The notes below the pieces were generated by a model. The model saw only the letters and a program-made list of their open reading frames with translations. It searched no databases and was not told the origin of the DNA. A program made the position numbers and the translations under genes. From Aulostomus chinensis (lineage: Eukaryota; Chordata; Actinopteri; Syngnathiformes; Aulostomidae), in NCBI GenBank assembly GCA_037954235.1, contig JBBMOA010000001.1, positions 35,048,574 to 35,112,573 on the forward strand: a DNA stretch of 64,000 nt, read 5' to 3'. Of this stretch, positions 1-10,359 are shown piece by piece (the stretch's first letter is position 1; each line of letters begins with the position of its first letter).

Positions 1-1127
1 TGAGCTGATGTTCAAGCCACATGAAGGTCAGTTTTATTCTGGAGGGTCGATCGTTGCCTGATCAGTGAGCAACCGGCCGTCTGACATTTGGAGGAATTTC
101 AAACGCTCAGAAGTGTCGGTCAGCGTCGTCGTGATCTCCAACAGTGGAAGCAGAGCTACCAGCCCTTTCTCCAACCTCAGGTCACCTGACACTTATACAG
201 TGATGTGCCACATCACGGAGGCAGGTTGGTTGCTATGGCAACAGCAGGAATGCCTGTCAACGACTGCTGTGAATCTGTTCTTTATAAATAGTCACCTTCC
301 AAACCTCCCTCAGTGGTAACCATGGAGCAGTGGGACGTCACTCAAGAAGTGATGGTCAACTTCAGCACGAGTGCCTGAGTCCAATGTGTTGTTTTCCTGA
401 CCTCCAGCCTGGATTTCCAGTTGTTTCCAGGCAGCAGCAGCGTTTGCTGCCGCCTCCATAAAAAGGCTCCAGCCACCCAGAGGTGTCTGCCTGCTTCGTG
501 CAGCGGCTCCAAGCACTTCTGGTTGAACACCATCTCTCTTTGATGTGGGTGGGGACTCGTCACCATGGTAACACAGTGGAGGAGGAGCTTGTTCCTGTGG
601 TTCATCCTTAACTATGAATGTGTGATAGATTCTCTAGTAATGGAGAAAGAAGCGTTTTATCAGAGGGTAGTGAGAAGGTGAACTCCTGTCGTGAGTGACG
701 GGACTCAACAACCTGCACGCAGTCATGACAGTGAAACAGCAGAAACCTTCCTGATCAAAGCAGGTCACCAGAGAGAAGTCAGAACAAAGACTGGAGGAGG
801 AAGTGTTCCATTTGTTGGTGAAGACCAGAGGAACTTGACAAAGCAGCTGCTGGTGTGGGAAGCAGTGAGAGCAGATGGACAGAATCCAGCTGTTTGTCAA
901 CAGTTCCTCTGGAATATCCTGCTGGTAGTAGATTACTGAGGCCTGGTAGCTTTGTTCCTGAGGAAACTGTCACTGTGACGGTGCAGTTGGACCACAGCCT
1001 TTAGCCTGGCACTGCTAAAGCAACTATAAACACCTCACTAACTTGGAGTGAAGACCATCAACATCTGAGAGGTTCAGGTTCCAGGATTTGGTAGAACAGT
1101 GAATGAACTCTGTTCTCTTAACTGCAG
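1..1127. other. Flank upstream of the LRR exon, no gene recognised
   Basis: No open reading frame here resembles a known family; the short frames on both strands overlap one another and lack conserved motifs. Two RFX-type X-box palindromes are visible (229-242 and 559-572, see findings). Other exons of the NLR gene to which the following exon should belong (NACHT, FISNA) were looked for and not seen. Confidence 0.5.
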
Positions 1128-1301
1128 CCTTTTAGGTTGTGGGATCAGAGAGGAAGGTTTTACTTCTCTGGCCTCGGCTCTGAGCTCCAACCCCTCCCAC
1201 CTGAGAGAGCTGCACCTGAGCCTCAATCATCCAGGAGGCCCAGGAGTGGAGCTGCTGTCTGCTGGACTGAAGGATCCTCACTGGAGGCTGGAGACTCTCA
1301 G
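1128..1301 (+). CDS. Orphan leucine-rich-repeat exon of a fish NLR (NLRC3-like) gene
   Basis: The exon is 174 bp (58 codons), the size I know for LRR exons of the expanded teleost NLR family. It lies between an acceptor (CTTAACTGCAG at 1117-1127) and a donor (CAG/GTAGGA at 1299-1307). The translation carries the family signature: LLGCGI, then EEGFTSLASALSSNPSHL, RELHLSLNHPG, GVELLSAGLKDPHW and RLETLR. This is one LRR pair with the ribonuclease-inhibitor-type LxxLxLxxN pattern. In the family these repeats follow a NACHT ATPase and form a cytosolic sensing surface. No neighbouring LRR, NACHT or B30.2 exon was found in the following 10 kb, so this is either an isolated relic or the edge of a gene that lies outside the window. 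The exon itself has no stop or frameshift. Family assignment is firm; function of this copy is doubtful. Confidence 0.75.
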
Positions 1302-1963
1302 GTAGGAACATAGAAGCAGAGCTTCAGAACAACAATAAAGGTTCTCCCCAGAACTTCCTCAGAACCGTTTTAGTCATATTTGCTTTGTTCTCTGGTGTTT
1401 GATCAGACTTGAGACCAACTGGAGGAGGCCCTCAGGGAGATGTTGGGCCCCAAAGTGACATCAAAATATTTCAGACATGATGGACAGTTTCACAAAATAC
1501 TGATTATTTCTAGTTTGTTTCATTCATAACTGTTACAGTGAAATACTATAAACCAGCACATCTAAAGTTCACTGCAGTTTGAAAAGACAATGTCCCTGAA
1601 ACGTGGGTGCAGAGTGACTTCCTGCAAGGTGGTGCCTGAGGCCTCCATCAGAACCTCCTGTGTTTTTAAACTGTCCAGCTAAGGTGAGCGTTTGCTTCCT
1701 GCTGAGGCTCATAACCACCACTTCTTTGTGATTTCTTTTCTCCAGTCTTGAGCCACGAGCCTGGTGGACTTGAAGGTGCTTCAAATGTGGAGTTTGTCTC
1801 CTGAAGGACGAGCTACTTGAGTGCGTCCTTGCTGGTCTCTCCCTGCCCAGAAAAGGAGTGTTGAGTTTCCCTGTGCAGCTCCTGAGCCCAACCAGTGGAG
1901 GTTGATTCCCTGAGGCTCAGTTCCCCAGACAGCTTCAAGATTCAGGCCTTCTCAACTTTTCCA
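1302..1963. other. Unassigned sequence between LRR exon and minisatellite
   Basis: No coding region, RNA gene or repeat was recognised. It would be intronic if the LRR exon is part of a live gene. Confidence 0.4.
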
Positions 1964-2910
1964 GATGAAGGTTGTTCCTGATTGTCTCCTGTTTGTATTC
2001 CTGCTGACCCCTGACCCTGGTAACCCTCCTGATGAAGGTTGTTCCTGATTGTCTCTTGTTTGTATTCCTGCTGACCCCTGACCCTGGTAACCCTCCTGAT
2101 GAAGGTTGTTCCTGATTGTCTCTTTTGTATTCCTGCTGACCCCTGACCCTGGTAACCCACCTGATGAAGGTTGTTCCTGATTGTCTCATGTTTGTATTCC
2201 TGCTGACCCCTGACCCTGGTAACCCTCCTGATGAAGGTTGTTCCTGATTGTCTCTTGTTTGTATTCCTGCTGACCCCTGACCCTGGTAATCCTCCTGATG
2301 AAGGTTGTTCCTGATTGTCTCATGTTTGTATTCCTGCTGACCCCTGACCCTGGTAACCCTCCTGATGAAGGTTGTTCCTGATGGTCTCATGTTTGTATTC
2401 CTGCTGACCCCTGACCCTGGTAACCCTCCTGATGAAGGTTGTTCCTGATGGTCTCTTGTTTGTATTCCTGCTGACCCCTGACCCTGGTAACCCTCCTGAT
2501 GAAGGTTGTTCCTGATGGTCTCTTGTTTGTATTCCTGCTGACCCCTGACCCTGGTAACCCTCCTGATGAAGGTTGTTCCTGATTGTCTCTTGTTTGTATT
2601 CCTGCTGACCCCTGACCCTGGTAACCCTCCTGATGAAGGTTGTTCCTGATTGTCTCTTGTTTGTATTCCTGCTGAGCCCTGACCCTGGTAACCCTCCTGA
2701 TGAAGGTTGTTCCTGATTGTCTCATGTTTGTATTCCTGCTGACCCCTGACCCTCCTCACCCTCCTGATGAAGGTTGTTCCTGATTGTCTCATGTTTGTAT
2801 TCCTGCTGACCCCTGACCCTGGTAACCCTCCTGATGAAGGTTGTTCCTGATTGTCTCTTGTTTGTATTCCTGCTGACCCCTGACCCTGGTAACCCTCCTG
2901 ATGAAGGTTT
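1964..2910. repeat. 67-bp minisatellite, 14 units plus a partial one
   Basis: Units begin with GATGAAGGTTGTTCCTGAT at 1964, 2031, 2098, 2163, 2230, 2297, 2364, 2431, 2498, 2565, 2632, 2699, 2766 and 2833, with a partial unit at 2900. All are 67 bp except the third (65 bp). Units differ at only a few positions (CTCTTG or CTCATG; GATTG or GATGG), so the array is young or homogenised. Because 67 is not a multiple of three, long antisense frames of up to 285 codons run through it; they are by-products. Nearly every unit holds a direct repeat of nuclear-receptor half-sites (see findings). Confidence 0.95.
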
Positions 2911-4203
2911 CTGCTGCATTCAAAGAGAACTTCTTGACATGAACTTTTTTATAGACTTTACAACGACGTTAAAATGAAGCAGATGTTTGATTCCCAAGAA
3001 CTCAGGTTGTCAAAGGTTGTTGAAGCTGAGCTGAAACGAATCCTTTGGGCCAGCAGACGTTCTCTTTTCTATCCATGTTAGAATTAAATAGATGAGGACT
3101 CCCAACTCCTTGAACCGTTGAGCAAAGGAAGTCAGAAGTGAGGTTCATCTTGAAAGAGTACCAAACTCCATGTGACGTTAAAGGGAGACAGGATTCAGGT
3201 CTGTCCTCCTCAGCATGGATGAGGACTGCAAGGTAGTGATTGGATGATGATCCCTTAAGGAGTGAACTGACACACTACACTAACTGTGTCGGCACTGTTT
3301 TGACACAGTGTTGGCCACTCAATAGCGACCCCTGCAGGAGTTCTCAATCATTGCAGGTAAACAAACTGAAAAAAGATGGAAAAGCTTCCATACTGCTAAC
3401 CCAACATCAGCCTGTGAAATAACATTTAATCGCTCATCCTTTCCTTCAAATATCATCTCATCATTGTAGAATTTCATTTGTTCAATTTGTTTGTGTAAAT
3501 GCTAAAATGAGTCGCTATGTAAAATGGAGCAAATTTGTCTATAAAAAAATTCAGAACTGAAATTTTCAACTTCTCTATGGAATTTTGTGAACTTAAGTGT
3601 TGAATCATATAAAATAAAAGACTAAAAAGTGATTCATTTCTGCATTTTTATTGAGGAACACAAGTTCTGTCAGGTCCATTCATGTCAAGAAACAATGGGA
3701 TGATAATGTGCTTGATTGTTTATTCTAGCACAAACTGGCGGTACGGCTCTGTTCAGAGGAGTCCCCTGAGAATTTTTCATGAGCACCATGAAACAGGGGA
3801 CCAGCAGCATGAGGGAAGGTTCTCCCAGTTTAAGACTGGAAGAGCAAACATACCCCCGTGAACAGAGCAGCAACATGACATGGAACAAACTATGCCATGT
3901 ATTCACGACAAGGTGGAGCTGGGGAGGTGGAGGGTAGCAAGTTGCGAGCAGGAGCAATTGTACAGGAAATGGCAGCAGATAGCAGCAGGCAGAGCAGCAT
4001 AGCCAGAAGCTAGCAGAGCGGTCGTTGAGGCCGGGTGACATTTAAGTTGAGAGGGGTCAATCAGAAGCGAGGGATTTGATCAGCTGATGCGAAGCAGCTG
4101 TAGATAAGCTGATTGATCAGTTCGATTGATGGATGGGAAAGCCAATCACGGCTTTCCCGCGGACTTTAGCTTTTTGGTGACAGCGCCACCTATCAAATTA
4201 GAT
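2911..4203. other. Unassigned sequence between two minisatellites
   Basis: AT-rich from about 3420 to 3660. No protein family was recognised on either strand. The minus-strand frame at 3685-4041 (118 codons) is low in conserved features and is not called. Confidence 0.4.
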
Positions 4204-4678
4204 GACAGCAAAATACTCCTTTCTAACAATAGTATAAAAGGTTTATTCCACCAAAATACTACTTCCTGTCCTTTCGTTTCTAACTATAGTATAAATGGTT
4301 TCTTCCAATTCCACCAAATACTTTCTAATTTATAGTTTTAAAGGTTTGTTCCACCAAAATACTTTCTAATTTATAGTTTTAAAGGTTCATTCCACCAAAA
4401 TACTTTCTAATTTATAGTTTTAAAGGTTCGTTCCACCAAAATACTTTTTAATTTATAGTTTTAAAGGTTCATTCCACCAAAATACTTTCTAATTTATAGT
4501 TTTAAAGGTTCGTTCCACCAAAATACTTTCTAATTTATAGTTTTAAAGGTTCGTTCCGCCAAAATACTTTCTAATTTATAGTTTTAAAGGTTCATTCCAC
4601 CAAAATACTTTCTAATTTATAGTTTTAAAGGTTCGTTCCACCAAAATACTTTCTAATTTATAGTTTTAAAGGTTCATT
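4204..4678. repeat. 41-bp AT-rich minisatellite
   Basis: The unit starts CTTTCTAATTTATAGTTTTA and continues through a GGTTCATTCCACC-like part. It recurs every 41 bp, for example at 4321 and 4362, with nearly perfect units from 4321 to about 4678 (between eight and nine copies). Degenerate earlier units run back to about 4204. Variation between copies is mainly CATTCC or CGTTCC. Confidence 0.9.
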
Positions 4679-5980
4679 CAGTTGAGGGCTCCTGGTTCTG
4701 TGTGAGGGGTTGAGGGTCGATATGGGATGATGAGGAAGATTTCATGTCACGATGGTCCTGCTAAAGTAACTGAGAGTCATGATATCAAACAATGTCATCA
4801 AAATACACTTGAACTCTTAAAATGGCAATAAAATCTACTGGAATCATTTCACCACAAACACTTTTATTGTGTTTTTGTGAGCATCATTTTTCAAACATGA
4901 TAACATAAACTTTAAAAAGGGTCCATTCACTAACACTCTTACTTGAAGGTAGTCACTGATATCAGTAAACAGCTGATAAAGATTTGTGTTCATGTTTTAA
5001 TTCTCTACTCTGACCTGTGCTGAGACACTGGACCAGAGAGGAAGACCTGCTCAGCCTCCTGCATGGACCAGTTCTGCAGCTCAGTGATGACGATGAGGGA
5101 TTCAGCATTGAGTTCATTTTAAACTTTTTGGAGGAAACAACTGTAAATTAACCAGCAGTTACTGGTGATGCTTCACAGTTTCCAAGCTCAAACGGCCTCC
5201 TGCTTGTTGGACTCACAATTTCCAAAAAATGTAGACATCAAAAGTCAAATCATGGTTTTGTTTGGTTTTGTGTTGTTTTGTTTTTTACTGGAGGAAAACT
5301 TCAAATTGTGATGATGTGTCTGACTTAGAAACTGAACCCCCAAAAATCAAAAAGTCTCCTGCTTCTGTGCCGTGATCTCTGAGCTGATCATGATTGATCT
5401 CATCAATAATCCTTGGCAGCCGACCAGTCACACACAGCCCCCCCCCACACACACACACACTGAGACATGCAGCAGCTCACAGTAACTGCCTCAGTCACAC
5501 AGCAGATAGACTCCTTTCTATAACAAGATAAGCAGTAGAAATGGATGGAAGTGATGATGAACTGATGAACAGGTGATTTGTCCAAAAGTCAACATCAGAT
5601 TCATTTCCAATCTGTGGAAGCAGTTTCATCTTGAGGTTCCAGGTAAGAACAGCCAGCTGTGGGCTGACACACATCTCTTCAGGAGCACTTCTATGCTCCA
5701 AACTTGCCAGGCTGAATTGTGTCTGTATTCTGAGGGCAGCAGGAGGACGGAGGAGTGAGGACACACACATTTGGAACTGAGAGCAGCTGTGTGTGGGATT
5801 TCCCCAGCAAAGATAAAACCAGCTCCTTCATGCTGGCTATGAAGGCTCACAGTCACACTGACCCAGCTACAAATACTTTGATATGCAACAGACTGGTTTC
5901 TCTTCTGGTAGTTTGTTATCAACTGTTGTCACATTTATGGATCAATTTAGCCGACAAAATGAAGGCTCCAAAGGACCAGC
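4679..5980. other. Unassigned intergenic sequence
   Basis: No gene was recognised. There is a short CA run near 5440-5460. Short overlapping frames at 5400-5920 on both strands show no family signature. Confidence 0.4.
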
Positions 5981-6052
5981 TGGAGATGCCGGGGATTGAA
6001 CCTGGGGCCTCATACATGCAAAGCATGCACTCTACCACTGAGCTACACCCCC
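5981..6052 (-). tRNA. tRNA-Ala (TGC)
   Basis: The 72-nt minus-strand sequence folds as a cloverleaf. The acceptor stem pairs GGGGGTG with CATCTCC and includes the G3-U70 wobble that is the identity signal for alanyl-tRNA synthetase. The anticodon loop is TTTGCAT, anticodon TGC. The A box (TAGCTCAGTGG) and B box (GGTTCAATCC) fit the Pol III consensus. A T4 run, the expected Pol III terminator, lies about 22 bp downstream (complement of 5956-5959). The T stem has one A-C mismatch and the D arm one G-T change, so a weakly expressed or ageing copy is possible. Confidence 0.85.
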
Positions 6053-7677
6053 TCTGTCAGAGTCACTGTTTAACTGATGCAGCAACACAAACACAGACAC
6101 AACATTTTTATTCTTCATTTTAGGGATAAAAAGGAAGTCAGCCTGTGATCTCAAAGGCTCTGTGATCTCAGTAGTTTCACTGTGATATCAGCCCACACAA
6201 CCTTAGACCACAGAGGCAAGTCAGGCTCCAGGAAGCTGAGGCTGCTCCGTTCTCAGTCCAGTCCAGAGTGAAGGTTTTCCTCTCAGAAGCTTTCCAATCC
6301 AGCCCAGATCCTCTCTGACTGGCAGGAGTCTTTGACGAATAAATAATCATGATATTGAACGTCTGCTCATCCTCAGAATGAAGTAAAAGTATTTGTGTTC
6401 CTAAAATAATCTCCAGATGCTAAGATCAATTATTAACATTGATTGACAGCTCTAAACTGAGCCACCATCACTATACAGTTGCAACTGAAATATTTAGAAA
6501 TATTTCAAGGAAGCAGCAGGCCCTCATCCGCCCCGGTCCACCCGACTGTGTCCCCTGAGACAGATGACAGCTCACTTCTGGCAGAGGCAGTTGGGTTGAG
6601 GACCGTTGCTGATGTCATCAACCGATGTCTCCATCACCAAAGGTGACAGACAGGATGGTCATGGACATAAAACAGAGGCCGAAGAATGAGAAAGAATGGT
6701 TGTCCTGACTGAAGTTTAGCTTGAGCTTTTTAATTTGTTACTAAAGAAAGTATTGGTACAAGTAAAGGCAGGCGAACTTTCCACAAATATTCAGAATTAA
6801 CTTTGACAACCAAAACATGAACCAAGACGACAAAATAGTGAACATGAAAAAGGAACCAGTCCCACCTTCTTGTGTGTTCCTGCTGAAGTAAATGTTTATG
6901 AAGATTTGTTGTGTTCTTTTTCCAAAGGTCCAGCCAGCATTGCAGGTCTCAGGAGGAGGAGCCACTTCAGCAGGATCTGTGGGACAAATCCCCCCACGGT
7001 GAGACCTGTCCAGCTCCCTGCAGCTCTGCAAGTGTTACCAACTCTTCATTCCAGCTGTTTGGTTGAATCCCATTTTTTCACCTTTGAACCTTTTGAACAC
7101 TGATGAGGAGGTGAGGCTGGAGGCAAAACCACAACCTCACGTCATCTCACAGGATGAACCAAAATGCCAGACACTTCCTGTTACTGCTCTAGCACCACCT
7201 GTCTCCCCTCCATGTCTTTACCATCTGTGCAGCTTCCTGCTGTCCCTGGACCCTCACAGGTGATCGCTCCACCTGGAGCCTCACAGATGGGTTCTAACCT
7301 CCCAATACCGGCAGCCCAGCCTCAACCCACTCAGACACAGTCACCCATTCAAGCTGGGCCTGGTACCACACTCCAGTACAGACAGAGAGAAAGAAGACAC
7401 ACGGGATCCTTTGAAGAAAATGCAGTAAAGACAGGAAGCCCCCATCACATTGTCAGTGTTTCAGTGACTGGCATTGAGAAGAGACTGAGACAAAGTCAGT
7501 TATGAATGGAGGGCTGAGTTGGAGCAGAGGGGGGCAGGATCCTGGGGGTGGACTGTCTTTAGGGGGCTGAGGTGTCTGGTGGTCTTGGTGGACCCTCTGC
7601 ATCTCAAGCTGAGACAACAGAGTCCTGTGTTCTTGAGTCATTGTGTATAGTCTCTGTTGTTGGAAAGCTCAATGTGG
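6053..7677. other. Unassigned sequence between two tRNA genes
   Basis: No gene or named repeat was recognised. Short frames at 6741-7031, 7063-7263 and 7164-7505 are unlike any family I know and overlap other frames. Confidence 0.4.
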
Positions 7678-7749
7678 TCCCTGATGGTCTAGTGGCTAGG
7701 ATTTGGCGCTTTCACCGCCGCGGCCCGGGTTCGATTCCCGGTCAGGGAA
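7678..7749 (+). tRNA. tRNA-Glu (TTC)
   Basis: The 72-nt sequence has acceptor stem TCCCTGA paired with TCAGGGA, anticodon loop CTTTCAC with anticodon TTC, and an intact T arm (CCGGG TTCGATT CCCGG). It differs from the vertebrate tRNA-Glu(TTC) sequence I remember at only about two positions (GGCTAGG, and GGATTTGGCG in the anticodon stem, which leaves a wobble pair). Both internal promoter boxes are present. No T4 terminator occurs in the next roughly 60 bp, which is unusual for a live gene. Confidence 0.88.
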
Positions 7750-8180
7750 TGAGTTATTTAGAGGTTGAGGGAGAGGTGATCAGGTGGTCCACATGATGGT
7801 GGAGGTGATGAACTGTGAGTCCATCATGGCTCCACTCTCACCCCCATTGTAGTGTTCTTGGTTCACTCTGCCATGGCCCCATGTTGAAGGGTGACTGTCT
7901 CATTCAGGTTCAACCCTTTGTTAGACACTATTAAGTCACTGACTCCCAAACTCTGTAATCCTCCTTAGTAGCTTTGGTTCCTTGCAGCACAGAAAGTCTG
8001 TTCACTGATGTAGGAACTGGAAAACTTAGAGCTCCGTTCCTTCGTTCCTTCCTACACTGAGCAGAACAAACACAGAACAGAGAGCAGTTCCTCCTACAGT
8101 TCTCAGAAAGTCTGAGGGCACCAAAGAAAGGAGGGAAATGCAATCAATGTTGAATTATTTTACATTTCTTATATTTGATC
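7750..8180. other. Unassigned sequence
   Basis: Nothing recognised. Directly after it the module anchor begins. Confidence 0.4.
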
Positions 8181-8184
8181 AAAG

Positions 8185-8262
8185 ATAGAACTTAATAAGC
8201 GTCCATCAACCTGCAGGACAAACTCCTTCACTGTGTGGGAGGTTCAGAGTCCCTGGTTTGAT
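8185..8262 (+). repeat. Module anchor, copy 1
   Basis: It starts at GAACTTAATAAGC and runs through CTCCTTCACTGTGTGG to CAGAGTCCCTGGTTTGATT. The same sequence, with small indels, occurs at 30058-30130, exactly where satellite array A ends. It marks the left edge of a duplicated module. Confidence 0.75.
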
Positions 8263-8391
8263 TGCAGCTTTGACCTGAGCAGGTGTTCATCCTCATCTCA
8301 GTAACAGGGGGACACTTTATCACAGCAGTGGACAAACATCAGCATTCATCACCCAGCAGCTCCTCTGATCAACAGAACAAGCTGAAGTATT

Positions 8392-8464
8392 CTGAGAAGG
8401 AGGGCATGGATCCCTCTACCTCTCACATGCTAAGCTAGCACTCTACCATTGGAGCTCAGTCCCT
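8392..8464 (-). pseudogene. tRNA-Ala (AGC) pseudogene
   Basis: The minus-strand sequence follows vertebrate tRNA-Ala(AGC) through the D arm (GAGCTC, AATGGTAGAG), the anticodon arm (loop with TAGC, anticodon AGC) and the GAGAGGTAGAGGGAT stretch. Both ends have drifted: the two acceptor halves mismatch at three of seven positions and a T-arm base is changed (GGGATCCATGCCC). This is a decayed gene or the head of a tRNA-derived element. Confidence 0.65.
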
Positions 8465-8617
8465 GCTAATGAGCAGCAGATGGTGGAGGTTGACCTTCAT
8501 GCAGGGTTGGATGACCTTCACCAGTTGGAGCTTCTCTGGTTGACCAACATGTGGAATCTCTGTCAATACTCCAGTGGTGTTTAAGTGATGACAGTATGGG
8601 TTAGTGACTGGGAGTGA

Positions 8618-8672
8618 GTGTGTGTGTGTGTGCGCGTGTGTGTTTGTGTGTGTGTATGTGTGTGTGTTTGTT
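8618..8672. repeat. (TG)n microsatellite, imperfect
   Basis: TG repeats interrupted by CGCG, TTTG and TATG. Confidence 0.9.
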
Positions 8673-8717
8673 TTTGTGTTTGTATGCAGATTTTTGCCTG
8701 GAGCAACGGATTTTATT

Positions 8718-8890
8718 TGAAGCAAGAGACTCCAGATCAAAGTCAGAATTGATGATGATGTCATCAGGGGGCTTTGATAGTGTATTTATTTGTACCTAGA
8801 ATTCTCTCTTTGATCTCAGGAGGACATGAAAGAAACCCAACTGAGGAAAGTAGAGGAGAACATTCAGCTTCATTAGAAACACTTGAACTG
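8718..8890 (+). repeat. Hairpin-forming dispersed repeat, copy 1
   Basis: Related copies lie at 31150-31262 (minus), 33612-33870 (plus) and 37829-38078 (plus). The core has complementary arms AGATCAAAGTCAGAATT (8734-8750) and GAATTCTCTCTTTGATCT (8799-8816). The shared tail reads GGAGGACATGAAAGAAAC and then GGAGAACATTCAGCTTCATT. No coding potential. It may be a MITE-like or non-autonomous element. Confidence 0.75.
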
Positions 8891-8896
8891 TGTTGA

Positions 8897-9029
8897 ATTA
8901 TATATATATAATTTTATATATATATATGTAAGTGTGTAGTTTTATATATATATATATATACACACATATATATATACATATATATACATTATATATATAC
9001 ATATATATACATATATACATATATACATA

Positions 9030-9120
<91 letters not shown>
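8897..9120. repeat. (AT)n microsatellite with ATAC variants
   Basis: Over 200 bp of alternating AT, with ATACAT interruptions in the left half and a pure (AT)n run of about 85 bp on the right. It abuts the head of the SINE. The frames of alternating Ile and Tyr codons are artefacts. Confidence 0.95.
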
Positions 9121-9124
<4 letters not shown>

Positions 9125-9505
9125 CTGCACGGTGGTACAGTGGTCAGCACTGTCGCCTCACAGCAAGAAGATGCCGGGTTTGAGTCCCGGCTGGAGCACA
9201 GGATCTTTCTGTGTGAGTCTCCATGTTCTCCCTGTTCCTGTGTGGGTTCTCTCTGGTACTCCGGCTTCCTCCCACAGTCCAAAGACATCAAGAGGGGACG
9301 AGGCTGATTGATACTCTAAATTGACCATAGGTATGAATGTGAGTGTGAATGGTTGTTCGTCTCTCTATGTTGGCCCTGCGATGGACTGGTGACCTGTCCA
9401 GGGTGAACCCACCTCTCGCCCGTTGATGCTGGGATAGGCTCCAGCCCCCCCGCGACCCTTAATGTGTAGGAATAAGTGGAAGATGACGATGGATGGATGG
9501 ATATA
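9121..9505 (+). mobile_element. Fish SINE-like element, full-length copy
   Basis: The head resembles a tRNA: A-box-like TACAGTGGTCAGCAC, then B-box-like GGGTTTGAGTCCC (9176-9188). The body carries the familiar fish repeat phrases CTCCATGTTCTCCCTG, GGTACTCCGGCTTCCTCCCA, ATGGACTGGTGACCTGTCCA and GATAGGCTCCAGCCCCCC, ending in a GATGGATGGATGGATA tail. No coding capacity; mobilisation would need a LINE partner. Shorter minus-strand copies lie at 30780-31122, 33015-33194 and 45702-46040. Confidence 0.85.
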
Positions 9506-10359
9506 TATATATATAAAAATCCTTCTGTGAATATCTTTTCTGTCTGTAAATCCTTATTTCTGTTCTCCACTCTTTATTATGCTATCTCTTTCTACCCCGG
9601 GACCAGAGTTCAATTTTCGTACCACCAACATGGAAATGTGAGTGGTTTGACAATCAAGATCCTTGAATCCTTGAATCCTTGAATCCAAACGTCTACAGAA
9701 ACATAAAAACTGCAGCATCAAAAACGATAAGGAGAGTGATTTTCATTTCAATGTTTTATTCAAACGTCCCACAAAAGAAAGGAGTTTACTGTTCAGTCCA
9801 CAAACAAACTCCAACTCTGCTTTCAAGAACTCATCACCCTGTTGAAGCTCTGGTCTCCATGGCAACAAAGCACACACCTTCATAAAAGCTGTAAACCACT
9901 CAGGAGCCAGCCTGCATTTGTGTGTGGAAAGAGATAGAAACCCCAAAAGATGGTGCACATTAGTCTCTCTCCTCAGCTTCAGTGTTCAGACACAGCAGTG
10001 TGTGTGTGTGTGTGTGTGTGTGTGAGCAACAACTTAACACAGGAAAGGAAACCATAACACTGATCATTGAATGTACAGCCACACTTCAACTCAATGAATG
10101 CTCTGCACAGAAGAATCCAGCTTCATTCCTGGATCAACAAGTCTTCTTCCAGCGAGTCAAACTCAATAAAAAAGCAAACAAATCCAAGCAAAGGACAAGG
10201 AACTCCAGCATTTTCCCTCCCTGATGACATCCACTCAGTTTTTAAAGGTGAATGTGGTGCAGACGGTGCAGTTTGGCTGCAGGTCTTGGACAAGGCTCTG
10301 AGATGCTGGCTGCTCAACAAGAGAGAAGGGCTGGAGACCAGGAACTAGAAAGCTGAGGA
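9506..10359. other. Unassigned sequence with a LINE-tail-like end and a GT run
   Basis: At 9590-9690 the sequence ends in three copies of a 9-bp CTTGAATCC unit after GACAATCAAGATC, resembling the 3' tail of a fish non-LTR retrotransposon. A (GT)n run lies at 10000-10024. An RFX-like palindrome occurs at 9853-9866. No gene was recognised. Confidence 0.4.

Noticed and set aside
1935..2792. 285-codon antisense frame through the 67-bp minisatellite
   Set aside because: It is a by-product of a tandem repeat whose unit length is not a multiple of three, so all frames cycle through the same residues; no start context or domain.
8932..9291. Frames rich in alternating Ile-Tyr, Thr-His or Cys-Val at AT, CA or GT runs (also 34769-34966, 45230-45578, 48626-49030)
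   Set aside because: Dinucleotide microsatellites read in frame; no coding meaning.
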